Source of the DNA: UBA7328 sp002471345
Lineage (GTDB): Bacteria > Bacteroidota > Bacteroidia > Chitinophagales > Saprospiraceae
DNA: 64,000 bases
Direction: 5' to 3'
Assembly (NCBI GenBank): GCA_964011275.1
Contig: CAXGOB010000019.1
Coordinates: forward strand, 6,293-70,292
The notes below the pieces were generated by a model. It was not told the origin of the DNA, did no database searches, and worked only from the letters and a program-made list of their open reading frames with translations. The position numbers and the translations under genes were made by a program. Numbering within the stretch: the stretch's first letter is position 1; each line of letters opens with the position of its first letter. Of this stretch, positions 55,231-63,961 are shown piece after piece.

Positions 55231-56696
55231 AGCTTGCACAATTATTGAGTGTTTGTGCCTTGATTTTAATCACTTCTGGTTACAACACAGCACAGATTAA
55301 CATCACCAATCTAGCAGAATTTCAAATTGGTAAACTGCCAGATGAAAGTGCTTCTATCTTCCCTTCGATATATGATAGGCTTGAAGTAGATTACAGAAAG
55401 AAAGGATTCAGTCTTTCATCTACTATAGAACAATATCATACTACTTTTGACAATAGAGGATATCTTGATTTATCTCAATTCACTTTGGGATACAAAAAGA
55501 AAAAGTGGGATTTAAAAGTTGGCAACTTTTATGAAACTCTCGGAAGAGGACTTTTACTACGTTCCTTCGAATTCCCAGGTGCCCTATTGGAGGACGTAGG
55601 ATTTAGATCCAGAACCTATTTTCATCGTGATCTCCTGGGAGCTTCAGTCAAGTACAAAACTAAGAAAGCAACTTTTCATGTGGTTCATGCTGATGTACTT
55701 AACAATGTTCTACCTCCAACATTTCATAGAGAAGAAAGAAGAACTGATAATATAACGGCTGTCACCTCAAAAGTAAAATACGTAAAAGGTCAAGAGGCCG
55801 GAATAATATTCATGAGAAGAGATGGAGCAGATGGAAATGCCCAAAATTTCTTAAGTGGTCTTCTGAATGGATCTATCATAAAAGGATTGGATTACTATGG
55901 AGAATATGCCACAGACATGGATGATGGAGCCTTTGCGCTATATAGTGGTCTATCAGGATTTAAAGGAAGTTTTAGCTTTTCCGTAGAGTATAGAAAGTAT
56001 AGAGACTTTAGTCTTGGAGTAGGAATAAATGAACCTCCAGCAGGAGTGAAACAACAGACGTATAGAGTGCTAAATAGAAGTATTCATGTATCTGATCCTT
56101 TTAATGAAGAAGGTTATCAAATAGATCTTTTTTATAATTTTGAAAATGGGACAGTTATTAATTTAAACCATTCCTTCTCAAGGAATAAATTTGGCACGAA
56201 CTTTCCTATTTTTCGACAATATTTTCTAGAGGTTCAATCTTCATTCAATGAAAATTCTGATTTCAAAGCTTTTGTAGACTATAGCATCGATCCTTTTAAA
56301 AGAGAAGACCGAAGATATTCCTTTGGATTTTATTCTGATCTTGGCTTGAATGAGGAAATCCGATTACTGCCAGAAGTTGAGTACCAGTCTATTGATAGAA
56401 ATGGGTCTAATTATTTTAATTTCAATCTACTTCTTGGTATCAATGTAAATTCTAAAATCTTCATCTCAGTCTTAGGAGAACTCACTGATGATCCTTTTAT
56501 CATTCAAGAAGGAAAAAGCACTCGAATATATCTAGGAAACACAATCAGATACCGCCCTAGTTATAAGCATACTTTCCAACTATTCTTCGGTTCACGAAGA
56601 GGAGGCCCTCAATGTACATCTGGTGTATGTTATGAAATATTAGATTTTAAAGGTGCTGAGATCAGATGGATCGGAAAGTTTAAGACTAAGAAGTGA
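55227..56696 (+). CDS. DUF6029 family protein (predicted barrel)
   Basis: 489 aa, signal peptide about 1-22, then a series of amphipathic strands (DRLEVDYRKKGFSLSSTIEQ, LSQFTLGYKKKKWDLKVGNFYETLGRGLLL) ending in KTKK after RWIGKF. The pattern matches DUF6029, a putative outer-membrane barrel of unknown function. GNFYETLGRGLLL is the most characteristic piece. CTSGVCYEI near the C-terminus contributes two cysteines separated by four residues, a possible substrate of the two thioredoxins encoded immediately upstream. Confidence 0.85.
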   Translation: MKLAQLLSVCALILITSGYNTAQINITNLAEFQIGKLPDESASIFPSIYDRLEVDYRKKGFSLSSTIEQYHTTFDNRGYLDLSQFTLGYKKKKWDLKVGNFYETLGRGLLLRSFEFPGALLEDVGFRSRTYFHRDLLGASVKYKTKKATFHVVHADVLNNVLPPTFHREERRTDNITAVTSKVKYVKGQEAGIIFMRRDGADGNAQNFLSGLLNGSIIKGLDYYGEYATDMDDGAFALYSGLSGFKGSFSFSVEYRKYRDFSLGVGINEPPAGVKQQTYRVLNRSIHVSDPFNEEGYQIDLFYNFENGTVINLNHSFSRNKFGTNFPIFRQYFLEVQSSFNENSDFKAFVDYSIDPFKREDRRYSFGFYSDLGLNEEIRLLPEVEYQSIDRNGSNYFNFNLLLGINVNSKIFISVLGELTDDPFIIQEGKSTRIYLGNTIRYRPSYKHTFQLFFGSRRGGPQCTSGVCYEILDFKGAEIRWIGKFKTKK

Positions 56697-56780
56697 CCTA
56701 AAAACGTATCTCATCGACTGCGTACATTGCATTGATCCTAGACACTATTCTCGTAGGACGACATAGTTATTAGGTCACTT
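56691..56780. repeat. Inverted repeat spanning both convergent stop codons
   Basis: AAGTGACCTAA (56691-56701) and TTAGGTCACTT (56770-56780) form a perfect 11 bp inverted repeat separated by 68 bp, with TTTTT directly after the right arm. Each arm contains the TGA stop of the flanking gene: DUF6029 on the left, aminotransferase on the right. A smaller hairpin, TCCTA/TAGGA, is inside. A bidirectional terminator with a long loop is plausible. Confidence 0.45.
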
Positions 56781-58037
56781 TTTGGCAATCTTTTTCATAG
56801 CACCTATAAATTGATCTAATTCTTCTAAAGTAGTATACACGTTAGGCGTAATTCTGCATCCATGAACTCCGTGCCCATCTATAGCCACTGTCCAAATATT
56901 ATACTCATCAAGAAGAGTTTTACTCAAATCTGATGGTTTCATCCCTTTTACTCCAACATTTGCAATTGCACAAGATTTATGAACTTCCCTAGGAGTGTTT
57001 AAATCAATATTGGGATGTGCTCTTAGTTGGTCTGACCAATATCTCTGGATATATCTAAGCCTTTCTTCTTTATTTTCACTTCCAAGTTTATCGTAATAAT
57101 CTATGGCATTTATTATGGCTAAATCTGTATGAACAGGGTGAGTACCGGTATGATTTAACTTTTTAATATTATCGGCTTCTATTTTTCCTTCTGCAAAGAG
57201 CGGCCATATCTGAGCAATTTTGGACTTTTTAGCATAAAGCATCCCTGCTCCAAGAGGTGTACTCAGCCATTTGTGAAGACTGCATCCATAATAGTCACAA
57301 TCCAGATCTGCGATGTTAAATTGAATTTGAGCAAAAGCATGAGCACCATCTACCATCACATCTACTCCCCTTTCATGAGCCATGTCGCAGATCTTTCTTA
57401 TGGGTAAAATATGCCCAGTAATATTGATCATATGACATACCATTAAAAGTTTGGTTTTATCTGTTATGGCATTTCTATAGATCTCGACAATTTCTTCATC
57501 AGAGTCGGGGTGATTGGGTATGGATACCTCTACATTTTTTATTCCATGCCTTTCTGCTTGTAGGTAGAACATGTTCTTCATCGCTCCGTAATCCTGAGCT
57601 GCAAAAACTGCTTCATCTCCATTTTTCCATGGGTATCCTCCTATTATAGTATCCAAAGATTCAGTAGTGTTTCTTGTAATAACAACTTCTTCTTTTGTGG
57701 CCCCTATTATAGCTGCTACTTTCTCAGCGACTTTAGCCTTATTATCCCACTGCACCGTACGCATATAGTATGAACCTTGATAATTAACGTCCTTTATATG
57801 CTCTATAAAATTATTGATTGTCTCTTCTGGTGAGATACAGTAATATCCATTTTCCAGATTAATATAATCAGGTTTAAGTTTATATCCCTTCCTTATACCC
57901 TTCCAAAAATCTTCGTTTTTAGCTAATTCTAAAGGAGAGAGTGCAGGTATTGAATCAAATACTTCTGAAAGAGTAGGATATGCAAATGTTGACATCCCTA
58001 ATCCAATACCTGCTTTTAAAAACTCCCTTTTTTTCAT
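56775..58037 (-). CDS. Class V aminotransferase, exported
   Basis: 420 aa PLP enzyme of the isopenicillin-N epimerase/cysteine desulfurase-like group. VVITRNTTESLDTII is the phosphate-binding region, MVDGAHAFAQIQFN holds the PLP-ring Asp and SLHKWLSTPLGAG the Schiff-base Lys (about 255). The N-terminus MKKREFLKAGIGLGMSTFA looks like a Tat signal but has only one Arg (KR), so the export route is uncertain. Last of a leftward operon with an NTF2-like protein 9 bp before. No catalytic Cys for desulfurase is apparent. Confidence 0.9.
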   Translation of the reverse strand: MKKREFLKAGIGLGMSTFAYPTLSEVFDSIPALSPLELAKNEDFWKGIRKGYKLKPDYINLENGYYCISPEETINNFIEHIKDVNYQGSYYMRTVQWDNKAKVAEKVAAIIGATKEEVVITRNTTESLDTIIGGYPWKNGDEAVFAAQDYGAMKNMFYLQAERHGIKNVEVSIPNHPDSDEEIVEIYRNAITDKTKLLMVCHMINITGHILPIRKICDMAHERGVDVMVDGAHAFAQIQFNIADLDCDYYGCSLHKWLSTPLGAGMLYAKKSKIAQIWPLFAEGKIEADNIKKLNHTGTHPVHTDLAIINAIDYYDKLGSENKEERLRYIQRYWSDQLRAHPNIDLNTPREVHKSCAIANVGVKGMKPSDLSKTLLDEYNIWTVAIDGHGVHGCRITPNVYTTLEELDQFIGAMKKIAKK

Positions 58038-58046
58038 AAAATGATT

Positions 58047-58514
58047 TTATTTCTTTTTACCATGATACTCATAAACCTTAGCCACTATTTTCCAGCCTGA
58101 TTCAAATTTAATAAGAGAAATATAGTCCGTATACACTAATTCTCCTTTTCTATGATATTCCAATTTTAAGGAAGCTGCCTGACCTGTGACATCAATAAAT
58201 CCAAACTTATGGTCCCATACATTATTAGCAGGATCAAATTTGGGGTCATTCTTTCTCTTCCTCACACTTCCAACCCATTCTCCAATTTCATACCGGCTCA
58301 ATTCTTCTCCTTTAGAAGAAAAGATAGCAAAATCAGGATGGAAAGCTGCTTCCATAGCATCGGAATTGAGGCCGTTGAATGCACCATTTACATAAGCGCT
58401 TTCAATAAGTTCTTTAATTGCTTTTTCGTCCTCAGACTCCACATTTTTAAATGAAAATAAAGTTGCAACGCCAATTAAGACAACGGCAACTGCGAATAAA
58501 TACCTGTTTTTCAT
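58047..58514 (-). CDS. NTF2-like (lumazine-binding-type) secreted protein
   Basis: 155 aa. Hydrophobic N-terminal segment (about 5-22), then EDEKAIKELIESAYVNGAFNGLNSDAMEAAFHPDFAIFSS, the usual SnoaL/NTF2-like helical start followed by the cone of strands (YTDYISLIKFESGWKIVAKVYEY). Members bind small ligands or act as isomerases and cyclases; no catalytic residues can be named. Lies 30 bp after the amine oxidase gene and 9 bp before the aminotransferase gene. Confidence 0.85.
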   Translation of the reverse strand: MKNRYLFAVAVVLIGVATLFSFKNVESEDEKAIKELIESAYVNGAFNGLNSDAMEAAFHPDFAIFSSKGEELSRYEIGEWVGSVRKRKNDPKFDPANNVWDHKFGFIDVTGQAASLKLEYHRKGELVYTDYISLIKFESGWKIVAKVYEYHGKKK

Positions 58515-58544
58515 ATTAAATAATTTTATTGCAAAAAATCAATT

Positions 58545-59621
58545 TTAAACATTTTGCTTTTTATAAAAAGACTTGACACTCTCGGCCGCTTTAAGACCTG
58601 AATATACGGCACCTTCCATATATCCTGGAAAAATAGCAGAAGTCTCTGTACCTGACAGAATAAGTCTATTAGATAAATGGCCCATTTGATATTGAGAATG
58701 GCCATTGTTTTGATGTGGACTTACAATTTCTTCGTTAGGGTGATAATTATGAGGATCATTCTGCCAAACATACTCGTGGTACGATATCATTTTATCCATA
58801 TTGTCGCCATAATATTTTCTTAATTGATTAGTGACCAATTGTTTTCTTCTTTCTTTAGTCAAATCAACAAATGAATGATCTAAAAAACCTTTGATAGAAT
58901 ATTTGTCGTCTTCGAAATTAGAGTGATCATACATTTCTGTAATTGGGCCAGAATTACTAAAAATAGTCCCTTTACGTTCTCCTTTCCGCCAAAAAGGTTC
59001 TTCAAAAGTCAGTCCTACTTTTAGAGAATCGCCCATCCATGTATGCGTATTCTTTGCCAGTTCAATAAAACTTCTAGGAAGAAAAGGATCAAAATTTATA
59101 GTATTTACCAACAAGTTAGGAGGCAGCGTACTTATTACTAAGTCTGCTGAATAATCATTCTTATCTCCTTTTATATGAAGAGCTTCATTACCATTTATTA
59201 TGGTATTAGCCTTTTCAGCAAATATGATTTCATTTGAAGAAATAGCTTGAATAAGTCCAGTAATAATTTTTGAAGTCCCCCCTTTGACCCTTAGAGATGG
59301 ATCCTCACCAGTTGGAATAGTAACATACTGAAAAGGGCTCAAAACATTCTGCTCATAGATTACTTCTTTTCCCATTACTTGATCAAAAGTCTCTATTCCT
59401 AATTCTTCCAAAAGTGAAAGTAGATATCTATGCGGACGATGTACCCAAGTGGCGCCCATTTCTACTGGAGCCTCAGAAGGGTTAGATAAGGTATGAACCC
59501 TTCCCCCAATTCTATTCCGAGGTTCAAGTATTAAAACTTCTTTCCTATAATCTTTTAAAATATATGCTGTTGTCAGGCCTGACAAACCAGCTCCTAATAT
59601 TATTACATCCGACTTCCTCAT
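58545..59621 (-). CDS. Flavin amine oxidase family protein (short)
   Basis: 358 aa, shorter than the usual 430-480. The FAD site DVIILGAGLSGLTTAYIL (4-21), RIGGRVHTL and GATWVHRPHRYLLSLLEELG are intact, as is the C-terminal SGTETSAIFPGYMEGAVYSG. Residues expected for substrate oxidation of amines cannot be assigned. No signal peptide. It is between DUF6702 (17 bp) and the NTF2-like gene (30 bp). Substrate unknown. Confidence 0.9.
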   Translation of the reverse strand: MRKSDVIILGAGLSGLTTAYILKDYRKEVLILEPRNRIGGRVHTLSNPSEAPVEMGATWVHRPHRYLLSLLEELGIETFDQVMGKEVIYEQNVLSPFQYVTIPTGEDPSLRVKGGTSKIITGLIQAISSNEIIFAEKANTIINGNEALHIKGDKNDYSADLVISTLPPNLLVNTINFDPFLPRSFIELAKNTHTWMGDSLKVGLTFEEPFWRKGERKGTIFSNSGPITEMYDHSNFEDDKYSIKGFLDHSFVDLTKERRKQLVTNQLRKYYGDNMDKMISYHEYVWQNDPHNYHPNEEIVSPHQNNGHSQYQMGHLSNRLILSGTETSAIFPGYMEGAVYSGLKAAESVKSFYKKQNV

Positions 59622-59638
59622 TCTGCTTTGCTACTGAC

Positions 59639-60106
59639 TTAGCTCTTGTCTAAATTTAAGTCAACAGACTCTTTACCTTTTTTGATTTGAAAAAATTGCT
59701 TTTGATTTCGTGTTTTAAATTGAACCATATTCACCTGATCAGGAAAGATATCCAATAAAAAGGACGCAGTGAGTTGCAAATCGTTTGTCAGTGCCTTTCT
59801 AGATTTCAAATTCAACCAAACTGTTTGATTCTCTGAGGTGTAATCAATAATGTCAAAACGTATAGTATCATAATTATTATGAATAAAAAATTCACGATTA
59901 AAATAAGATTCAATGCACTCTAGATGAGAAGAGTCATACTCCCCTTCTCTGGGAATTATAGCTGTATCAGCTTCCCTCACCGCATCAGAAAGGTCATCGG
60001 AGAAGATTTTGATAATCACATTTGCAAAAGAATCCTCTTTTACATCTATCTCTATTACCGAAATATATAAAGCATGTAATGAGAAAATAAATACAATCCA
60101 GTTCAT
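59639..60106 (-). CDS. DUF6702-like protein
   Basis: 155 aa. The start SLHALYISVIEIDV and IIKIFSDDLSDAVR, followed by YFNREFFI, resemble DUF6702, a Bacteroidota family in which HP/HAFYVSVTEI and KIFTDDLE recur. Hydrophobic N-terminus (about 1-18) fits a signal peptide. Function unknown. First gene of the leftward operon with the amine oxidase, NTF2-like and aminotransferase genes. Confidence 0.75.
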   Translation of the reverse strand: MNWIVFIFSLHALYISVIEIDVKEDSFANVIIKIFSDDLSDAVREADTAIIPREGEYDSSHLECIESYFNREFFIHNNYDTIRFDIIDYTSENQTVWLNLKSRKALTNDLQLTASFLLDIFPDQVNMVQFKTRNQKQFFQIKKGKESVDLNLDKS

Positions 60107-60303
60107 GTTGCAGAATTAAGAGGATATTTTGTGAATGTCAAATCTTGGCATTTTTAAGAGGTGTTATTTTTAGAAGAGAATTGAAATCGATAGCAGAAAC
60201 CTTTGTTTAACAATCTAGCTTCACAACATTAGTTTGGTTAATAGCTACAAAGTCCACATATTCGCAGTTAAGATTGAGATCAAAAGATCAAGATCAATTT
60301 TAT

Positions 60304-60340
60304 AGCCTATAAATCTATTTAAAATAGAATCTTTTAGGCT
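60304..60340 (+). promoter_or_regulatory. Hairpin upstream of pntAA
   Basis: Two nested palindromes: outer AGCCTA/TAGGCT (6 bp) and inner TCTATTT/AAATAGA (7 bp around one base), separated by short unpaired stretches. It lies about 60 bp upstream of the -7-like box, so it would be an operator or a structure in the other direction rather than part of the pntAA mRNA. It is too weak to name. Confidence 0.35.
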
Positions 60341-60400
60341 CCATTCTAAACTACTCAAACATAAATTGCGGCTCAACTTATCAAAAGCTATGACTTTCGC

Positions 60401-60408
60401 TATATTTG
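60401..60408 (+). promoter_or_regulatory. Candidate -7 element of the pnt operon
   Basis: TATATTTG, exact TAnnTTTG match, 56 bp before the pntAA ATG. The nearest TTG upstream is 32 bp away, farther than the usual spacing. Confidence 0.38.
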
Positions 60409-60464
60409 ATCAGAATTCATATTCATCAAAATTCTAATCTATTCATACCAAATAAGGAATAATA

Positions 60465-61544
60465 ATGAAGATAGGTTTTTTACATACTCCTGATGATCTT
60501 CGATGCCCTATTTCAGCGATAAGCTTAAAGAAGTATCAAAAAATTGGAGTATCAGTTTTAGCAGAAAGCAAAGCGCTTACCAACTCTGATGAAGAGCTCG
60601 AAGGAAAGGAAGGAATTGAAATAGCTTCTAGAAAAGACATTTTATCACAATCAGACATTGTCTATTGTAATACCCCATTAAGTCCAAGTGAGCTTAAAAA
60701 ATTAAATAAAGATGCGATAGTCGTGTCCTTCTACGCCCCTTTTAATCCAGAAAACAAAATGGACACCTTGAAAGGAAGCGATGTAAAAGCGTTCAGTATG
60801 GATATGATTCCAAGAACTACACTTGCTCAAAGCATGGACGTGTTATCATCTATGGCATCAATATCAGGTTACAAGGCAGTGCTATTATCTGCTGAAAAAC
60901 TCCCTAGATACTTTCCTATGATGATGACCGCTGCAGGAACAGTTAAACCTGCTCAAGTCCTTATTTTGGGTGCAGGTGTTGCTGGACTACAAGCCATTGC
61001 TACTGCTAGAAAGTTAGGAGCTAAAGTTCAGGTATTTGATGTGAGAAAAGCTGTAAAAGAAGAAGTGCAAAGTTTAGGTGCAAAGTTCGTCGAGGTAGAT
61101 GGTTCTTCTGATGATAAGGCAGCAGGAGGATATGCAATAGAACAGTCTGAAGACTACCAACAAAGACAAAAAGAAGCAATTCACAATAGTGTGAAACTAG
61201 CTGATGTAGTTATCACTACTGCCCAATTAAGAGGAAGAGAAGCTCCAATATTAGTGACTAAAGCGATGGTAGAAGACATGAAAGCCGGTTCTGTTATTAT
61301 TGATCTGGCATCATCTACAGGTGGGAATTGTGAAGTGACAAAAGACAATGAAGAAATAAAACACAATGGTGTAACTGTTATTGGGGATTCTGCACTATAT
61401 AATAAAGCCATTATAGATGCGTCATCCTTATTAGCTAATAATATACACAACTATGTCGCGACCTTCGTGAAAGAAGGAGCAATGAATGTTGATATGGAAA
61501 ATGAAATCATTTCAGGTTCATTAGTACATCCTAAATCAGAATAA
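60465..61544 (+). CDS. pntAA: NAD(P) transhydrogenase subunit alpha part 1
   Basis: 359 aa cytoplasmic NAD(H)-binding domain (dI) of the proton-translocating transhydrogenase. The Rossmann motif LILGAGVAGLQAIATARKLGA (about 165-185) and VFDVRKAVKEEVQSLGA are the AlaDH/PNT signatures. This is the split arrangement in which PntA is two proteins. A weak aagga lies a few bases before the ATG. Next gene follows after 5 bp. Confidence 0.97.
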   Translation: MKIGFLHTPDDLRCPISAISLKKYQKIGVSVLAESKALTNSDEELEGKEGIEIASRKDILSQSDIVYCNTPLSPSELKKLNKDAIVVSFYAPFNPENKMDTLKGSDVKAFSMDMIPRTTLAQSMDVLSSMASISGYKAVLLSAEKLPRYFPMMMTAAGTVKPAQVLILGAGVAGLQAIATARKLGAKVQVFDVRKAVKEEVQSLGAKFVEVDGSSDDKAAGGYAIEQSEDYQQRQKEAIHNSVKLADVVITTAQLRGREAPILVTKAMVEDMKAGSVIIDLASSTGGNCEVTKDNEEIKHNGVTVIGDSALYNKAIIDASSLLANNIHNYVATFVKEGAMNVDMENEIISGSLVHPKSE

Positions 61545-61549
61545 TTCTC

Positions 61550-61858
61550 ATGGAACAAATATTACAGTTTATTCAAGAAAATATACTTTCCATTTATTTG
61601 GTGGTATTTGCCGTATTCCTAGGCTTTGAGTTGATATCAAAAGTCCCTTCTGTACTTCACACTCCACTGATGTCGGGTGCAAATGCAATAAGTGGGATCG
61701 TTTTAGTCGGCTCCATTCTCTTTCTGAGAAAAACGGATCCAGGAGATACTTTTTCCTTATCACTTGGAGCTCTAGCTATGGTAATGGCAATGATCAATAT
61801 TGTAGGTGGATTCGCAGTGACGAATCGAATGTTAGCAATGTTCAAAAAAAAGAAATAA
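61550..61858 (+). CDS. pntAB: NAD(P) transhydrogenase subunit alpha part 2
   Basis: 102 aa, three membrane helices (about 14-30, 42-60, 68-88), corresponding to the membrane part of PntA (dII). SKVPSVLHTPLMSGANAISGIVLVG is the conserved stretch at the proton channel. Three bases separate it from pntB. Confidence 0.97.
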   Translation: MEQILQFIQENILSIYLVVFAVFLGFELISKVPSVLHTPLMSGANAISGIVLVGSILFLRKTDPGDTFSLSLGALAMVMAMINIVGGFAVTNRMLAMFKKKK

Positions 61859-61861
61859 GAG

Positions 61862-63256
61862 ATGACAGCATTAGTATACTTAATGTATTTAATAGGAGCC
61901 ATTGCATTCATTTTAGGATTGAGAGGTCTCAGTAGTCCTAAGACTGCTAGAAAAGGCAACTTGACCGCAGCTTTTGGTATGAGTCTAGCTATAGTAGCTT
62001 CTTTAATTTTCCCGTTGGAAGGGAGTTTTGGTAATTTTGGATGGATAGGAGGGGCATTGATTTTGGGTGCGGCTATAGGGTGGTATTCAGCTGCAAAGGT
62101 AGAGATGACCGAAATGCCCCAACTTGTATCCATTTTTAATGGACTCGGAGGAGGAAGTGCCATGATATTAGCTTTAGTAGAGTATTTGAATATCATAGGT
62201 GATGGAGGATTGACTAATATGGAGGCATTGATTATTCTTTTTACATTACTTGTAGGAGGTATCTCTTTCTCAGGGAGTATTCTAGCTTATCTTAAACTAG
62301 ATGGAAAAGTAAAAGACAAACATGTAATACTTCCAGGACATCAGTATATCAATATCATTCTTTTATTTGCATCATTAGCTGCACTTTGGTATGCTTGGTC
62401 TTCACCTTCTTCTACTTCAATTATTATAGCGACTGTAGTTGCGTTGGTATATGGATTTTCATTTGTAGCCCCAATTGGAGGTGCAGATATGCCTGTTGTA
62501 ATATCCTTGTTGAATTCTGTTACAGGTATTTCTGCTGCTACAGCAGGGTTCTTATATGATAATCAAATCATGATTCTCGGTGGTATTCTTGTTGGTGCTT
62601 CTGGTACCATACTGACCATTCTCATGTGCAATGCAATGAATAGATCCCTTTTGAATGTTGTCATAGGAGGCTTCGGCTCTGCCAGTGGAGTATCAGCTGC
62701 TGCTGGAGGTGATCAAGATCAGACAGTTCAGAGCGTCCAGGCTGTAGATGTTGCAATCTTACTTAACTATGCCTCTAAGGTGATCATGGTACCCGGTTAT
62801 GGAATGGCCGTAGCACAAGCCCAAAAACAAGCTAAAGAATTAGATGAGATATTGACAGAAAAAGATGTCGAAGTTCTATATGGTATTCATCCTGTAGCTG
62901 GACGTATGCCTGGCCATATGAACGTTCTTCTTGCTGAAGTAGATATAAGTTATGATAAACTTTTAGATCTTGATGATACTAATAGCAATTTAGATGATAC
63001 GGATATTGTACTTGTAGTTGGGGCAAATGACGTTGTCAATCCATCAGCTTTAGATGACCCTGGCAGTTCCATATATGGTATGCCAGTCTTAGAAGTTTGG
63101 AGTGCTAAACAAGTAGTGGTATTCAAAAGAAGTATGAAACCTGGATATGCTGGCATCCAAAATCCATTATTCTTTAAAGAAAATACAAAGATGTTATTTG
63201 GAGATGCAGCAAAGTCATTGAAGTCAATTATTGACGAAATAAAATCTCTTTCTTAA
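61862..63256 (+). CDS. pntB: NAD(P) transhydrogenase subunit beta
   Basis: 464 aa: about nine membrane helices (residues 1-270) and the NADP(H)-binding dIII domain at the C-terminus with VPGYGMAVAQAQ, HPVAGRMPGHMNVLLAEV and VVGANDVVNPSA, then PGYAGIQNPLFF. Completes the enzyme that uses proton motive force to make NADPH from NADH. Third gene of the pnt operon. Confidence 0.98.
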   Translation: MTALVYLMYLIGAIAFILGLRGLSSPKTARKGNLTAAFGMSLAIVASLIFPLEGSFGNFGWIGGALILGAAIGWYSAAKVEMTEMPQLVSIFNGLGGGSAMILALVEYLNIIGDGGLTNMEALIILFTLLVGGISFSGSILAYLKLDGKVKDKHVILPGHQYINIILLFASLAALWYAWSSPSSTSIIIATVVALVYGFSFVAPIGGADMPVVISLLNSVTGISAATAGFLYDNQIMILGGILVGASGTILTILMCNAMNRSLLNVVIGGFGSASGVSAAAGGDQDQTVQSVQAVDVAILLNYASKVIMVPGYGMAVAQAQKQAKELDEILTEKDVEVLYGIHPVAGRMPGHMNVLLAEVDISYDKLLDLDDTNSNLDDTDIVLVVGANDVVNPSALDDPGSSIYGMPVLEVWSAKQVVVFKRSMKPGYAGIQNPLFFKENTKMLFGDAAKSLKSIIDEIKSLS

Positions 63257-63265
63257 CTTGCAGCC

Positions 63266-63838
63266 GTGGAATTAATAAAGAATAAGATACTTCAATACTC
63301 TCATGTCAATGAGGCCGATCTCAATGAGTTAGTTGCTCATTGTAAACTTCAAGAATTAAAAAAAGGAGATTTTCTTTTTAAAGAAGGAGAACTGGTCGAT
63401 CATTTCTACTATGTTCAAAAGGGAATCCTGCTATTCTATAGACTTATAGATGGTGTAGAAAAGGTGATAGAGTTTTTTTTAGAAGATGAATTCACAACTG
63501 ATCTTTTTAGCTATACCCGAAATCAACCAACAGTCTGCTCTGCCAAAGCATTAGAAGATGTGGAGGTACTAATGATTCATAAAGACTTCTTAGAATCTCA
63601 TTATGATAAGTCCATGGATATGCAACGATTTGGAAGACAGCTTACCCTAGATGAGTTTATGAAAGCAATGGTCCGTAGTTCAAATAAAGATATACTGAGT
63701 AATGAAGAAAGGTATCTCAGGCTTATGGACAGACGACATGACTTAAGTCAAAGAGTTCCTCAGTATATGATAGCTTCATATTTGGGACTAACTCCAGTGG
63801 GACTTTCTAAAATAAGAAAGAGGCTAAGTAAGCACTAG
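63266..63838 (+). CDS. Crp/Fnr-family transcription regulator
   Basis: 190 aa from GTG 63266 (MELIKNKIL), 9 bp after pntB and probably co-transcribed. N-terminal cyclic-nucleotide-binding-like beta-roll (about 20-115: KKGDFLFKEGELVDHFYYVQKGILLF), C-terminal helices with a short helix-turn-helix RVPQYMIASYLGLTPVGLSKIRKRL. The Bacteroidota Crp type often lacks bound cAMP; no Fnr-type cysteine cluster is seen, so it is not an oxygen sensor. Target genes unknown; autoregulation of the pnt operon is a guess. Confidence 0.92.
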   Translation: MELIKNKILQYSHVNEADLNELVAHCKLQELKKGDFLFKEGELVDHFYYVQKGILLFYRLIDGVEKVIEFFLEDEFTTDLFSYTRNQPTVCSAKALEDVEVLMIHKDFLESHYDKSMDMQRFGRQLTLDEFMKAMVRSSNKDILSNEERYLRLMDRRHDLSQRVPQYMIASYLGLTPVGLSKIRKRLSKH

Positions 63839-63961
63839 AACATTCAAAAAGCATCTAAATTTCAGCTTAGAGTGAGTCTTCAAAAATTAAGGCTTTAATA
63901 AATGCACTCAAGGCTTTCCTAAAATAAAAATTGATATATATTTGCTAACCATTTTAAAAAT
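63839..63961. other. Gap with probable tRNA promoter
   Basis: 123 bp between the Crp-like gene and the tRNA. The only feature is the TATATTTG box at 63937-63944. Confidence 0.5.
63937..63944 (+). promoter_or_regulatory. Candidate -7 element of tRNA-Arg
   Basis: TATATTTG, exact TAnnTTTG match, ending 17 bp before the mature tRNA 5' end, a usual distance for a stable-RNA start site. Confidence 0.5.

Larger units (their letters stand above)
60107..60464. other. Divergent gap before the transhydrogenase operon
   Basis: 358 bp. Contains a hairpin at 60304-60340 (outer stem AGCCTA / TAGGCT, inner TCTATTT / AAATAGA) and a TAnnTTTG element at 60401-60408. No ORF of note. Confidence 0.6.

Noticed and set aside
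60366..60408. Complete TTG/TAnnTTTG promoter before pntAA
   Set aside because: The TTG is 32 bp from the -7 box instead of about 19, so only the -7 element is reported.
61657..62196. 179-codon minus-strand frame across pntAB and pntB
   Set aside because: It runs antisense to two conserved subunits of an operon and has no plausible start context or family resemblance.
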